From contig JAUIGV010000008.1 in assembly GCA_030432565.1 (NCBI GenBank), positions 62,001-126,000 on the forward strand: a DNA stretch of 64,000 bases, in the 5' to 3' direction. This DNA is from Verrucomicrobiia bacterium (lineage in GTDB: Bacteria; Verrucomicrobiota; Verrucomicrobiia; Verrucomicrobiales; Akkermansiaceae). Below are positions 8,501-15,023 of the stretch, one piece after another. Under the pieces are notes generated by a model, which did no database searches, was not told where the DNA came from, and worked only from the letters and a program-made list of their open reading frames with translations. The position numbers and the translations under genes were made by a program. Within the stretch, counting starts at the first letter, position 1. Every line of letters starts with the position of its first letter.

Positions 8501-9221
8501 TTCCCGAGAGGTCGGAGTTCACCGTCGCGTTGACGACAAGCTTGCCGCGCGTGGCCCTGAGCGTGCCGTGATGGGTGAACCCCAGGGCGTTGATGAATGT
8601 CGAGTCGTCGGCGCCGGCCGGGATGCCGAGTCCCAGCAGAGCGTGCTTGTCGAGCGTCCCGGTCAGGATGAGATGGGAGCTGTCGTCGGGCACGGTGCCT
8701 CCGGACAGGCTCACGCTGTCCCGGAGGGTCAGCTCCCCGGAGATCGTGAAAGCTTCGTCGAACTGGAACGATGCGCCTTCCGCGCTTCCGCTGCCGCCCA
8801 GAATCACATTCCAGTCGGTGAAGTCTACGAGGTTGGCAAAGTTCTGCGTTCCGGAGGTGGTGAAGGTGCCGCTCCCGGCCAGGCGTCCGTCGTTCCAGTC
8901 GAGATGACCGGTGACTCCGAGATTCCCGTTGGCGGCGTTGATCTGGGGCTGGCCGGTGGTGCCGACCGTCAGGTTGTTCAACGAGAGGGTGCGGTCGAGG
9001 ATCGACGGGCCCTGCGTGAGGATGACCGAGTCGCCGGAGGTCGGCGCCTCGCCGGTGTCCCAGTTCTGCTTCGTGCTCCAGTTGTCGTCGCTCCCGTCGC
9101 CGGTCCACTCGAGGGTTGCTGCATCAAGGACCGGAGTGAACGATGCCAATGGGAGGAGAAGGCCGCCGAACCGGACAATACGCCACACAGTGCGACCGAA
9201 GTAAAATTCCGAAAATGCCAT
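5577..9221 (-). CDS. Large exported beta-strand-repeat surface protein (autotransporter/adhesin-like)
   Basis: The product has 1214 residues. It begins with a signal-peptide-like segment (residues about 14-34) and then 'LEWTGDGSDDNWSTKQNWDTG', the usual opening of passenger-type beta-strand-repeat proteins in Verrucomicrobia and Planctomycetes. The body is Gly/Thr/Ser-rich with short repeated strands ('NLGVTGHLDWNDGRLAGSGT'), expected to form a beta-helix. The last 150 residues change to a compact domain with 'DPDRDRLPNLIEYALGTDP' and 'GQYFRLRAE', a C-terminal module common on exported verrucomicrobial proteins. A further ten residues (QRPLLPPGP end) follow the usual stop. No PEP-CTERM anchor is seen. 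The gene is clearly richer in G+C than its neighbours and produces many long antisense frames, suggesting transfer or unusual codon choice. Confidence 0.8.
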   Translation of the reverse strand: MAFSEFYFGRTVWRIVRFGGLLLPLASFTPVLDAATLEWTGDGSDDNWSTKQNWDTGEAPTSGDSVILTQGPSILDRTLSLNNLTVGTTGQPQINAANGNLGVTGHLDWNDGRLAGSGTFTTSGTQNFANLVDFTDWNVILGGSGSAEGASFQFDEAFTISGELTLRDSVSLSGGTVPDDSSHLILTGTLDKHALLGLGIPAGADDSTFINALGFTHHGTLRATRGKLVVNATVNSDLSGTTEATADGEIIFRGGGQFGTSQPHLFKGDGAISMTGTGVTYEFGSVRSEVTDGVEIASTSFFGGELIAANGFTIPSWIIKTNVIGPLTLGGDGRIDWSRDKISSTLTLPETFGGTFGIVPGTTARELTAPMNVRGGTVLQTASLNLRDPDGGGASPAIEVSGTAIWAVKAGTGVSGVGSASPSFALGYSGPGAAGPSLEARLADGGLATIGVPFSATGGTVSSGGQPGSTANARIVCDGGRLVLSKVDSLDEVEFVLGGKLPSEPVPPGPMTGRVEITGTADGGGQLSQISLSTGQGFSGGGELELKTPLTLTSTFYGANFGSQEEIPVSLRLSQGPFMLDGASFGLNALIVEETGSAPVTLRLPDTSLDDESSNVSVMNWVRGRMAGNSTFLNEEEGTIFFRGSATKRLGSSSLAVGGQLRNDGRLVFPDIGGLALEGNAYITNEFDSTIDFQGDADIGPSGTSPESRVRNFGTLLKSGGTGTTAITVPIVNTHIIEAQSGTLSFSKAAANFDKTTNTLYDGTWIVGDGAFIKLTEADRIETIASGTTVILEGSGNMVNGSNQSLFRSGANLTVNGDLKLRTGQGTQVDEVQVFSDLEDPENETIPGLAVAGDFTCDRLTCDGGQLTCEPTGTITCPEFNLANSICTVDGTITGGGPLLVFTVTGGSIDGNGLIQGDLQLVGDAVLSPGSSPGTLTVNTLTMGGGTTYTWEVSDFAGTEGVTTDLVENNGNLVLTGTVADPVTIRPVTLDAAGNPGLAANWDPAQAGQWLLVRNAGSISGFSPDTVVVDAGGVANPPFGGRFDVAVDGTDLVLRYTPSDFAIWQAAEFPDSADRAAGAAGDLASDPDRDRLPNLIEYALGTDPRDSGPFTPLLVELTGSGASRTATATFPRRATANDLHLILEVSDDLSPSGWSTLAESLRGAPATGEGGLVIGEFGTDPLTVTVDNIAAPESGPGQYFRLRAEQRPLLPPGP

Positions 9222-9308
9222 CTTAGCGTCCTAGGACAACCTACTTGGGATCTCAAGCGAAAAACCTCGCCGGACGAGGTGTAACGAGGAAGGCGGACGT
9301 CTCGTCCG

Positions 9309-9539
9309 TCATGCGGCGTGATGCACAACAAGGCCTCTCTGGTAGGTATCAAGGATGGCGCGGTCCTTGGGAGTAAGAAATTCGTGAACGATTTCTTCGA
9401 AAGCCAAAGAGAGCGCTTTGGTGCGAAGCGGAAGGACGGAGCACGAAGAGCGCGCGGCTCTCTCAAAGAACTCGCCGGAGAGATTTGGAGTCTCCGCGAT
9501 CTCAAAGATGGATGATTTAATGGGATCGAGGTAAACCAT
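9309..9539 (-). CDS. Small hypothetical protein, 76 residues
   Basis: Starts at ATG 9539 with an AGGA ribosome-binding-like stretch five bases upstream. The sequence (MVYLDPIKSSIFEIAETPNL at the start) looks like a soluble, folded helical protein, with 'LAFEEIVHEFLTPKDRAILDTYQRG' near the end broken by no low complexity. No family recognised. It lies between the surface-protein gene and the divergent TIGR04073 gene and could be a real short gene or a remnant. Confidence 0.45.
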   Translation of the reverse strand: MVYLDPIKSSIFEIAETPNLSGEFFERAARSSCSVLPLRTKALSLAFEEIVHEFLTPKDRAILDTYQRGLVVHHAA

Positions 9540-9851
9540 GATTTCCTAACAACCCTCTGACAACGATCGGGATCGCGCCTCTTGATCCCAATTCAACCGC
9601 CGTTGATTGAATCCGAAAGACTGGCAAGAAATCCGAACGGCCATAGAATCGTGAAGCCCGAACACGAGCTTTTCAATCGTTTGACCAGCATTGAGCTGGA
9701 CGGGGGGACCCTGCCACTGCTTGTGTCTTCCTGGAAGGAAGTGCCCTCCCCCTCTCTTATCCGTTATTCGGTAAACAATCCGGAGAATTTTGCCCAAGTC
9801 TTCATTTTCCCATTGCCAAGCCTCAAGATCTCCGGTGGAATGAGAGGCGTA
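9540..9851. other. Intergenic region upstream of the TIGR04073 gene
   Basis: The 312 bases hold no supported gene. The plus frame stays open from 9582 into the TIGR04073 gene, but its residues before 9852 do not resemble a signal peptide and would bury the real one. Promoters for both divergent genes should lie here; I could not pick a convincing one. Confidence 0.4.
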
Positions 9852-10280
9852 ATGAGAAAGCTCCTACTGATCACACTCGCACTCGGCTTTGCCGTTCCCG
9901 CACAGGCGGACATCCAGGCTCCTCCGGGAACCAAATACACTTCTTCACGCAAGCTCGGACGGGCTGTTGCAAACATCCTTTACGGAGTCATCGAGATTCC
10001 CGAGCAAATGGTTCGGAAATCCGAGACCGAGGGCCGTAAGTCTGGCTGGTCCCACGGGGTTGTTGACGGTTCACGCCGCGCGCTCAAGCGTATCGGCTAT
10101 GGATTCTACGAACTCGTCACTTTCCACTGCCCAACCTATCACGGCACCTTCAAACCACCTTACACCCGCTGCGGTGCTGATGACCGGATTGAGATGAATC
10201 CACGTGACGGCCTTTCCGAGTTCCCACCCGAGCTTGGTTTTGAGACCTACTTCAGCCACTCGCGCTCCCAGAAGTGGTAA
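9852..10280 (+). CDS. Exosortase system-associated protein, TIGR04073 family
   Basis: The start at 9852 gives 142 residues beginning MRKLLLITLALGFAVPAQA, a clean type I signal peptide; another ATG lies four codons upstream. The mature part 'KLGRAVANILYGVIEIPEQM', then 'GVVDGSRRALKRIGYGFYEL' and 'PTYHGTFKPPY' matches the TIGR04073 pattern, a short exported family known from genomes with exosortase/PEP-CTERM sorting. Its molecular role is unknown. No exosortase gene is visible in the window. A good terminator follows 22 bases after the stop. Confidence 0.8.
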   Translation: MRKLLLITLALGFAVPAQADIQAPPGTKYTSSRKLGRAVANILYGVIEIPEQMVRKSETEGRKSGWSHGVVDGSRRALKRIGYGFYELVTFHCPTYHGTFKPPYTRCGADDRIEMNPRDGLSEFPPELGFETYFSHSRSQKW

Positions 10281-10302
10281 AAACCGCTCCTACATCGTTT
10301 TC

Positions 10303-10335
10303 AAAAAGCCGCCTCCTTCGGGATGCGGCTTTTTT
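10303..10335 (+). terminator. Rho-independent terminator after the TIGR04073 gene
   Basis: AAAAAGCCGC and GCGGCTTTTTT form a perfect stem around a 12-base loop, with an A-run on one side and a T-run on the other. It can therefore stop transcription from both sides, including the convergent phospholipase D gene whose stop is at 10359. Confidence 0.85.
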
Positions 10336-10358
10336 AATCCCCTTTTGCCAACGTTTTT

Positions 10359-11528
10359 TTAAAGCTTTCGGATCATTGCCGCGCCTATCCAAGCCAGGCC
10401 CCGACGCCACCATGGACGACTTTCCGCCCAGTCCCACTGCACCAGATCACTCTGCTCCAAATCTTTTTCATACTGCTCCAGGAGCTGACGAACGATCTCA
10501 GGATCATCAACAACCACACCAAGCTCCCAGTTCATTGAGATCGAGAGGTAGTCAAAGTTCGCGCTCCCCACCACTGCGAGCCGATTGTCGAAGACCATCG
10601 TCTTGGCGTGAAGCACCCTTCCCAAATATTCGTGAATTTCAATCCCATCATCCATCAAGGAGGGATAGAGCCCCTCGCGGATCCAGTCGGCAAAGGCCAC
10701 ATCGGAGTTCCTGGGAACCAAAACCCTGACCTGGAGCCCTTCGCGAGAGCGCTTTCTCATGCCATTGAGCACTCGTCTTGGCGGGACAAAGTAAGGCACG
10801 GTCATCACGACGTCACAGGTCGCATTGGCAAACGCCTTGGAATAAAGCCGACGAATCGCGCGGCGTTTGCAAAATCCACTTCCACCCACCACCACACAAT
10901 CACTCGCACCCGGACCAGACTTTCCGAGAGGGTATTCGCAAGATTCCTCCACCGCCTCTTGACAAACCTTGTGCCATGATTCCTTGAAAAAATACTGACA
11001 CGCCGCCGCCGCCGGCCCCTCAACCTTCATATGAGTGTCCCGCCAGGCATCAGAACGATACTTTCGAGACCAGACCTCCCCTAGATTCATCCCCCCGGTA
11101 AAAGCCACCCGCCCGTCAACAATGAGGTTCTTGCGATGATTCCTGCCCAAAATCCCACTTCGCTTCCGCCAAGGGGCCACCGGCCGGAAAACCTCCACCT
11201 GCACACCGGCCTCCCTCATCTCCTGAAACATCCCCTCATCGGCCGATAACGAACCAATGGCATCATAAACAACCCTAACTCGAACGCCCTCCCTCGCCTT
11301 CTCCGAGAGGGCTCCAGCAACCATCCGACCAACGCCGTCTGACAGAAACATATACATCTCCAGATTCACAAAGCGTTTCGCCGTTGCGATCTCGCGGCAC
11401 ATTTCCTCAAAGACATCATCTCCCTCAAAATAGAGTGTCACCGAATTCCCCTTCGTGAGCAAAGCAGAGCCGTCCTGCGCCAGCACCTCGGTCCAGCAGG
11501 GTTTTGTTTCCATCTCGCTCTTGTTCAT
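10359..11528 (-). CDS. Phospholipase D / cardiolipin synthase family protein
   Basis: Two H-x-K-x4-D motifs mark the PLD superfamily: 'NHRKNLIVDGRVAFTGGMN' near residue 145 and 'LHAKTMVFDNRLAVVGSANF' near 320. Spacing and length (389 residues) match bacterial ClsB-like cardiolipin synthases, which condense phospholipids at the membrane. ATG at 11528 is preferred over ATGs at 11546 and upstream because CGAGGA precedes it by seven bases. No membrane segments are present, in agreement with ClsB rather than ClsA, which has two. A short hydrophobic tail (WAWIGAAMIRKL-like) may be membrane-seeking. Divergent from the SHD1 gene with a 67-base gap. Confidence 0.85.
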   Translation of the reverse strand: MNKSEMETKPCWTEVLAQDGSALLTKGNSVTLYFEGDDVFEEMCREIATAKRFVNLEMYMFLSDGVGRMVAGALSEKAREGVRVRVVYDAIGSLSADEGMFQEMREAGVQVEVFRPVAPWRKRSGILGRNHRKNLIVDGRVAFTGGMNLGEVWSRKYRSDAWRDTHMKVEGPAAAACQYFFKESWHKVCQEAVEESCEYPLGKSGPGASDCVVVGGSGFCKRRAIRRLYSKAFANATCDVVMTVPYFVPPRRVLNGMRKRSREGLQVRVLVPRNSDVAFADWIREGLYPSLMDDGIEIHEYLGRVLHAKTMVFDNRLAVVGSANFDYLSISMNWELGVVVDDPEIVRQLLEQYEKDLEQSDLVQWDWAESRPWWRRGLAWIGAAMIRKL

Positions 11529-11595
11529 TTCGAATCCTCGTGACATTTTCTCACTAAGAAACCAGTTTTCCAAATCGTTCCGCTACCGTCTTACC

Positions 11596-12354
11596 ATGCG
11601 CGTTTTCATTCTTCTCGCCACTCTCCTTTTTTCAGCAGCCTCTCTTTCCGCTCGAACGTGGAAAAATGCTTCCGGTGATAAATCGTTCGACGCCTTCTAT
11701 GTTTCCAACGACGGCAAGTTGGTCACGCTCAGGAAAGGTGGTCGGATTCTCACTTTTGCAATCGAGAAACTTCATGCCGATGACCAGTCGTGGCTGAAGG
11801 CGAATCACCCGCCCAAGAAGAAGGAAAAGGGCGACAACAAGCCTGCTGGTCCCGCGCCCAAAGGAGCTGCTTTCGACACCCTGGAATTTGGCGACACCCG
11901 CAAGGAAGTGGTCGAAAAGCTCAGTAACAGCCCCAATGTCGAATCTTCGGTCCCGGCAGACATGATTGCCCGGGTCGGTCTGAATGGCACCTTCAAAACC
12001 AAGCAGACCATTGGAGGTCTGCACTGCCACCTCTATTTTGACTGGGACGATAACGCTAAGCTCAAGGAGGTCACGCTGAGGACCAAGGGAAAATCACTGG
12101 ATGCCTATAGCGGCACCCTTCGCAGCAACTGGACCGAGCTTATCAATCTTCTCACTATTCTGCACGGTGATGCCGTCCAAGGGGCTCTTTATCCCAATTC
12201 AGCCGACCTGCAGGACGGGCTCATTCTGGGATCCCACCTCTGGCGCACCGAAGACGGGCACTCGGTTCTCCTCGGCACGGGACAAGAAGGTAACTCTTAT
12301 TCCGTCGTCGTTCGTATCACCAGCGACCGCATCGAAGCTAATCCCACCGAGTAA
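11596..12354 (+). CDS. Exported protein with N-terminal SHD1-like domain
   Basis: ATG at 11596 starts a signal peptide (MRVFILLATLLFSAASLSA). Residues about 20-70 ('RTWKNASGDKSFDAFYVS', 'LVTLRKGGRILTFAIEKL' and 'DDQSWL') match the SLA1 homology 1-like fold frequent in exported planctomycete and verrucomicrobial proteins. A Lys/Pro linker (PPKKKEKGDNKPAGPAPKGA) follows. The C-terminal 160 residues ('FGDTRKEVVEKLSNS' and 'LYFDWDDNAKLKEVTLRTK') resemble small periplasmic domains that I cannot name. Its 3' end overlaps the convergent miaA gene by 17 bases. Confidence 0.7.
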   Translation: MRVFILLATLLFSAASLSARTWKNASGDKSFDAFYVSNDGKLVTLRKGGRILTFAIEKLHADDQSWLKANHPPKKKEKGDNKPAGPAPKGAAFDTLEFGDTRKEVVEKLSNSPNVESSVPADMIARVGLNGTFKTKQTIGGLHCHLYFDWDDNAKLKEVTLRTKGKSLDAYSGTLRSNWTELINLLTILHGDAVQGALYPNSADLQDGLILGSHLWRTEDGHSVLLGTGQEGNSYSVVVRITSDRIEANPTE

Positions 12355-13228
12355 GCCCGGCAACTTGCCTCCCAAGCGGCAGGCTTCCGTCAATCGGACG
12401 CAACCAACTTTCCCGACGAAACCAATTGCGTTGGCGCTTTGCGTATTGTCGCGTCGAAATCGTGATTCGCTCCTCGCATTCACTGATCGTCATTTTCCCA
12501 CTCAGGTAGGACTCGATTTCCCGAACTCCGATCGCCTGACGAATCGTTCCCGCTTGAGGAGGAAGAGCCTTTACCTCTTCAATCGCTCCGGAACCCAGCA
12601 TGATCCGTGTTCTCAAGGCGATTCGTTCAGCCAGAATGTCGCGGGGCCAAGTCAGGGCAATTCCCTTTAACCCCTCGACCAATGCAGGGTCCTCAAAGTT
12701 TTGGCGAAGCTCGGAAGCCTTCCCTCCGGTCACGAGGCAAATCTCAAGTGCGCGCGAAAGATGGCGGCGGTTTTGGGAATTCTGGCGGGCGGCCTCGTCC
12801 GGATCCAGTTCCTGCAGGCGAGAGAAAATCCGCTCCACCGACCACTCTTCAAGCTCCGCCCGGATCCCCTCATCTCCGGGTGGCGCCTTGGCCACCCCGT
12901 GAGTGAGAAACTTGAGATACAAGCCCGAACCACCCACCACGATCGCAGTCTTGCCCCGGCTTTCGATCTCTTCAATCACGGGATTTGCCAGCGAGGCATA
13001 CCGGGCTGCATCCATCGATTCTTCAGCGCCTATGATCCCAAAGAGATGGTGCGGACAAATCGCTTTTTCCTCTTCTGAAGGCGCGGCGCTTAAAACTTCA
13101 AGCCCACGATAGACCTGGAACGCATCACCATTGACAATCTCCCCGCCCCAGGCCTCCGCGAGCGCGAGCGCAAGAGCCGTCTTGCCCGAAGCAGTCGGCC
13201 CGCAAAGAAACAATCGCGAGGGAATCAC
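12338..13228 (-). CDS. miaA: tRNA dimethylallyltransferase
   Basis: The 296-residue product starts MIPSRLFLCGPTASGKTALA, with the P-loop G-P-T-A-S-G-K-T. 'GGEIVNGDAFQVYRGLEV' carries the conserved base-recognition Asp and Gln. 'VVGGSGLYLKFLTHG' and 'RRHLSRALEICLVTGG' are further MiaA hallmarks. MiaA adds a dimethylallyl group to A37 of tRNAs reading UNN codons. The near C-terminal 'TRQYAKRQRNWFRRE' is the tRNA-binding end. Asn replaces Ser in the usual 'ISADSMQVYR' region, a tolerated variant. Confidence 0.93.
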   Translation of the reverse strand: MIPSRLFLCGPTASGKTALALALAEAWGGEIVNGDAFQVYRGLEVLSAAPSEEEKAICPHHLFGIIGAEESMDAARYASLANPVIEEIESRGKTAIVVGGSGLYLKFLTHGVAKAPPGDEGIRAELEEWSVERIFSRLQELDPDEAARQNSQNRRHLSRALEICLVTGGKASELRQNFEDPALVEGLKGIALTWPRDILAERIALRTRIMLGSGAIEEVKALPPQAGTIRQAIGVREIESYLSGKMTISECEERITISTRQYAKRQRNWFRRESWLRPIDGSLPLGRQVAGLTRWD

Positions 13229-13241
13229 GGGCCGAGTTTGG

Positions 13242-13276
13242 AAAAAAAAGCCCGTCCGGCAAACACCGAACGGGCT
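13242..13276 (-). terminator. Rho-independent terminator of the RRM gene
   Basis: On the minus strand AGCCCGT and ACGGGCT pair around a 14-base loop and are followed by a run of eight T. It lies 22 bases after the stop of the RNA-binding protein gene and 14 bases before the start codon of miaA, separating the two units. Confidence 0.85.
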
Positions 13277-13297
13277 GAAGTTTGACCGGGAGGAAAA

Positions 13298-14083
13298 TTA
13301 CTCCTCGTTTTCGGGAAGGTTGGGCGGAGGATTTTCCTGTGGCGCGGGATCACCATCGGCATCAACAGGCCCCTTTGATTTGGCACCATTCACAATGAGA
13401 GTGCGACCCATAAAAGGCTGATCGTGAAGGACTTCGACCGCGCGCTTGGCTTCATCAACCCGCGCCATTTCCACAAAACCGTAGCCCTTCGAGCGGTGGG
13501 TGTTGCGATTGTAAACGATCTCGATCTTGCGGACCGCGCCGACTCCTTTGAAAAGATCTTCAAGGTCGTGCTCGGCTGCATCGTAGGAAAGGTTTCCCAC
13601 ATAAAGACGCTTCCCTTCGACCTGCGAGCTGTCCGGAGTTGGACGCGGCTTTTGACGGGCCCGGGCAGTCTTGCCTCCTGACGAGGAAACCTTGGAACCA
13701 GTCCGACCCGAGGCGTCACGAACATTCTCCTTGGGGGGGCGGGCATTCTTCCGGGCTGCCTTCTTAGCGGGCTGGCTACCGGTTGGCTCCTTGTAGAGTC
13801 CGAAGAATTTCTTAATCTTCTCGAACAAGGTGAGTGGTTTTGGCTTGGGAGCGCGACGACGTGAAGCGTTTCCACCATTCCCTCCGCTATTGCTGCGGCG
13901 GCGCTGGTTGTTACGATTCCCGCCTCCTCCTTCACGATCTCCATCGCCCTGCCCCTGGGGGTTGCGGCTACGATTTCTATTGCGGTTTCGGTTGCGATTT
14001 CTGTTCCGGTTGCGATTACCGGACTGATTCCCGGAGCCCTGTGAGGACTGGTCGGATGATGTGTTTCTATTTGATTCTGACAT
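13298..14083 (-). CDS. RRM RNA-binding protein with long Arg/Asn-repeat N-terminal extension
   Basis: The C-terminal third is one RNA recognition motif: RNP2 as 'RLYVGNLSYDAAE' near residue 160 and RNP1 as 'SKGYGFVEM' near 198, as in small bacterial Rbp proteins. The usual bacterial versions are 80-120 residues; this one has about 155 extra N-terminal residues. These hold a run of Asn-Arg dipeptides at about 24-38, Gly/Asn/Gln-rich sequence, one predicted amphipathic helix ('PLTLFEKIKKFFGLYKE') and Lys/Arg-rich sequence. The tail is Pro/Glu-rich. A disordered, basic, low-complexity extension next to an RRM is reminiscent of RNA-condensate or degradosome proteins (inference). It has its own terminator. 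Confidence 0.85.
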   Translation of the reverse strand: MSESNRNTSSDQSSQGSGNQSGNRNRNRNRNRNRNRNRSRNPQGQGDGDREGGGGNRNNQRRRSNSGGNGGNASRRRAPKPKPLTLFEKIKKFFGLYKEPTGSQPAKKAARKNARPPKENVRDASGRTGSKVSSSGGKTARARQKPRPTPDSSQVEGKRLYVGNLSYDAAEHDLEDLFKGVGAVRKIEIVYNRNTHRSKGYGFVEMARVDEAKRAVEVLHDQPFMGRTLIVNGAKSKGPVDADGDPAPQENPPPNLPENEE

Positions 14084-14387
14084 TTTTCAGATTGGGCACT
14101 GAGACCCGTTATGTGTCGAAAAGCTCCGGTCCGCGAAATCAAATGGTTCGGAGATACCAAAACGAACAAAACGGTGTTCGAAGATTGGCTGAGAAGGCCT
14201 CCGGTTCATAAAAGTTGATTTGAAAACGACCGAAAAGCGGACTTCCCGACGATTTTTGGGCTGAAACTCCGAACAATCCGGAAAGGTTTCAGCTGGAGCA
14301 AAGATAGGTTTTCCGTAATTTTAGGCAAGCGGTAATCCCCCGTCTGTCTTTGACACGGTCGGAAATCACTCTACTTTCAGTGACAGC
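14084..14387. other. Divergent intergenic region between the RRM gene and a lipoprotein gene
   Basis: The 304 bases hold no convincing open frame on either strand. The left part is probably the 5' leader of the RRM gene, possibly long. The right part contains one sigma-70-like promoter for the plus-strand lipoprotein gene, listed separately. Confidence 0.45.
14350..14377 (+). promoter_or_regulatory. Possible sigma-70 promoter for the 14388 lipoprotein gene
   Basis: A perfect -35 hexamer TTGACA at 14350-14355 is followed after 16 bases by TACTTT at 14372-14377, a weak -10 match. Transcription would begin only a few bases before the ATG at 14388, giving a nearly leaderless message. Confidence 0.3.
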
Positions 14388-14993
14388 ATGAACAGCAACC
14401 AGCTCCTGATTCTCGCGCTTAGCGGATTTTTCCTGCAGAGTTGTGTCCAATCCGTGATGAAGGATCATAGCTTCAAGAAAACCGAAGCGGTCGAAATCAA
14501 CGGAGCCAAAGTCAAAAGCGCGCTCAAGCCATTGGGCGGCAAGGGCGGAATCTCCCTCTCCGCGATGATTTATGCCGCCGGGACCGGAACCCTGGACGGC
14601 CCCTTCCGCTGGCGCGTCGAAGCAGAAGGAGCGGAAGGTGAACATGAGTGGATCCGCGTCAACCAGGCCCGGGTCACCACCGAGAAAACCAAACGAAGCG
14701 AGCCATACCCGAGGAAGTATCTTGGGTCACAGGCCAAATTCGTCCCCGTTCCCGGAGAAGAAGGGAAAACTTTCGCCAAGTTCGAGATTCCCGGAAAGCT
14801 TACCGTCTTCCCTCGAGACGATGGAAAGACCAAAATCCACCTCAATGTGAGCGTCCGTGCCAAGGGGCGAACAGAATCAAAGTGGATCCTTTTCGAGCTG
14901 GAACCCGAATCAAAATGGAAAACTGAAAGCATTTTTCTACCAGCGGAAATCGTCAAAAGCCTCCGTGGAAATCCTCGAGAGTGGGACTGGTAA
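14388..14993 (+). CDS. Hypothetical lipoprotein
   Basis: The 201-residue product starts MNSNQLLILALSGFFLQSC, with lipobox L-Q-S-C, so it should be lipid-anchored. The rest is a basic, beta-rich soluble domain ('GTLDGPFRWRVEAEGAEGE') that I do not recognise. It ends 30 bases before the PBP2-like gene, so the two may be cotranscribed and the lipoprotein may serve envelope synthesis (inference from position only). Confidence 0.7.
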   Translation: MNSNQLLILALSGFFLQSCVQSVMKDHSFKKTEAVEINGAKVKSALKPLGGKGGISLSAMIYAAGTGTLDGPFRWRVEAEGAEGEHEWIRVNQARVTTEKTKRSEPYPRKYLGSQAKFVPVPGEEGKTFAKFEIPGKLTVFPRDDGKTKIHLNVSVRAKGRTESKWILFELEPESKWKTESIFLPAEIVKSLRGNPREWDW

Positions 14994-15023
14994 ATCCTCA
15001 AATTCCGACCTAAAATAGCAATC

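Noticed and set aside
8026-9108. 360-codon minus-strand frame inside the surface protein
   Set aside because: Shifted frame with extreme Arg/His content; the overlapping 1214-residue frame has a signal peptide and known domain patterns.
7824-9284. 486-codon plus-strand frame
   Set aside because: Antisense of the G+C-rich surface-protein gene; long open frames are expected on the opposite strand at this composition, and no domain is seen.
9582-9851. N-terminal extension of the TIGR04073 protein
   Set aside because: It would place 90 unrelated residues before a perfect signal peptide.
13970-14040. CRISPR-like short repeats
   Set aside because: The periodic bases encode Asn-Arg codons inside an RRM gene; there are no spacers or cas genes.
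13390-14169. 259-codon frame overlapping the RRM gene
   Set aside because: The other minus frame contains RNP1 and RNP2 motifs; this one is a shadow of the repetitive Arg-Asn region.
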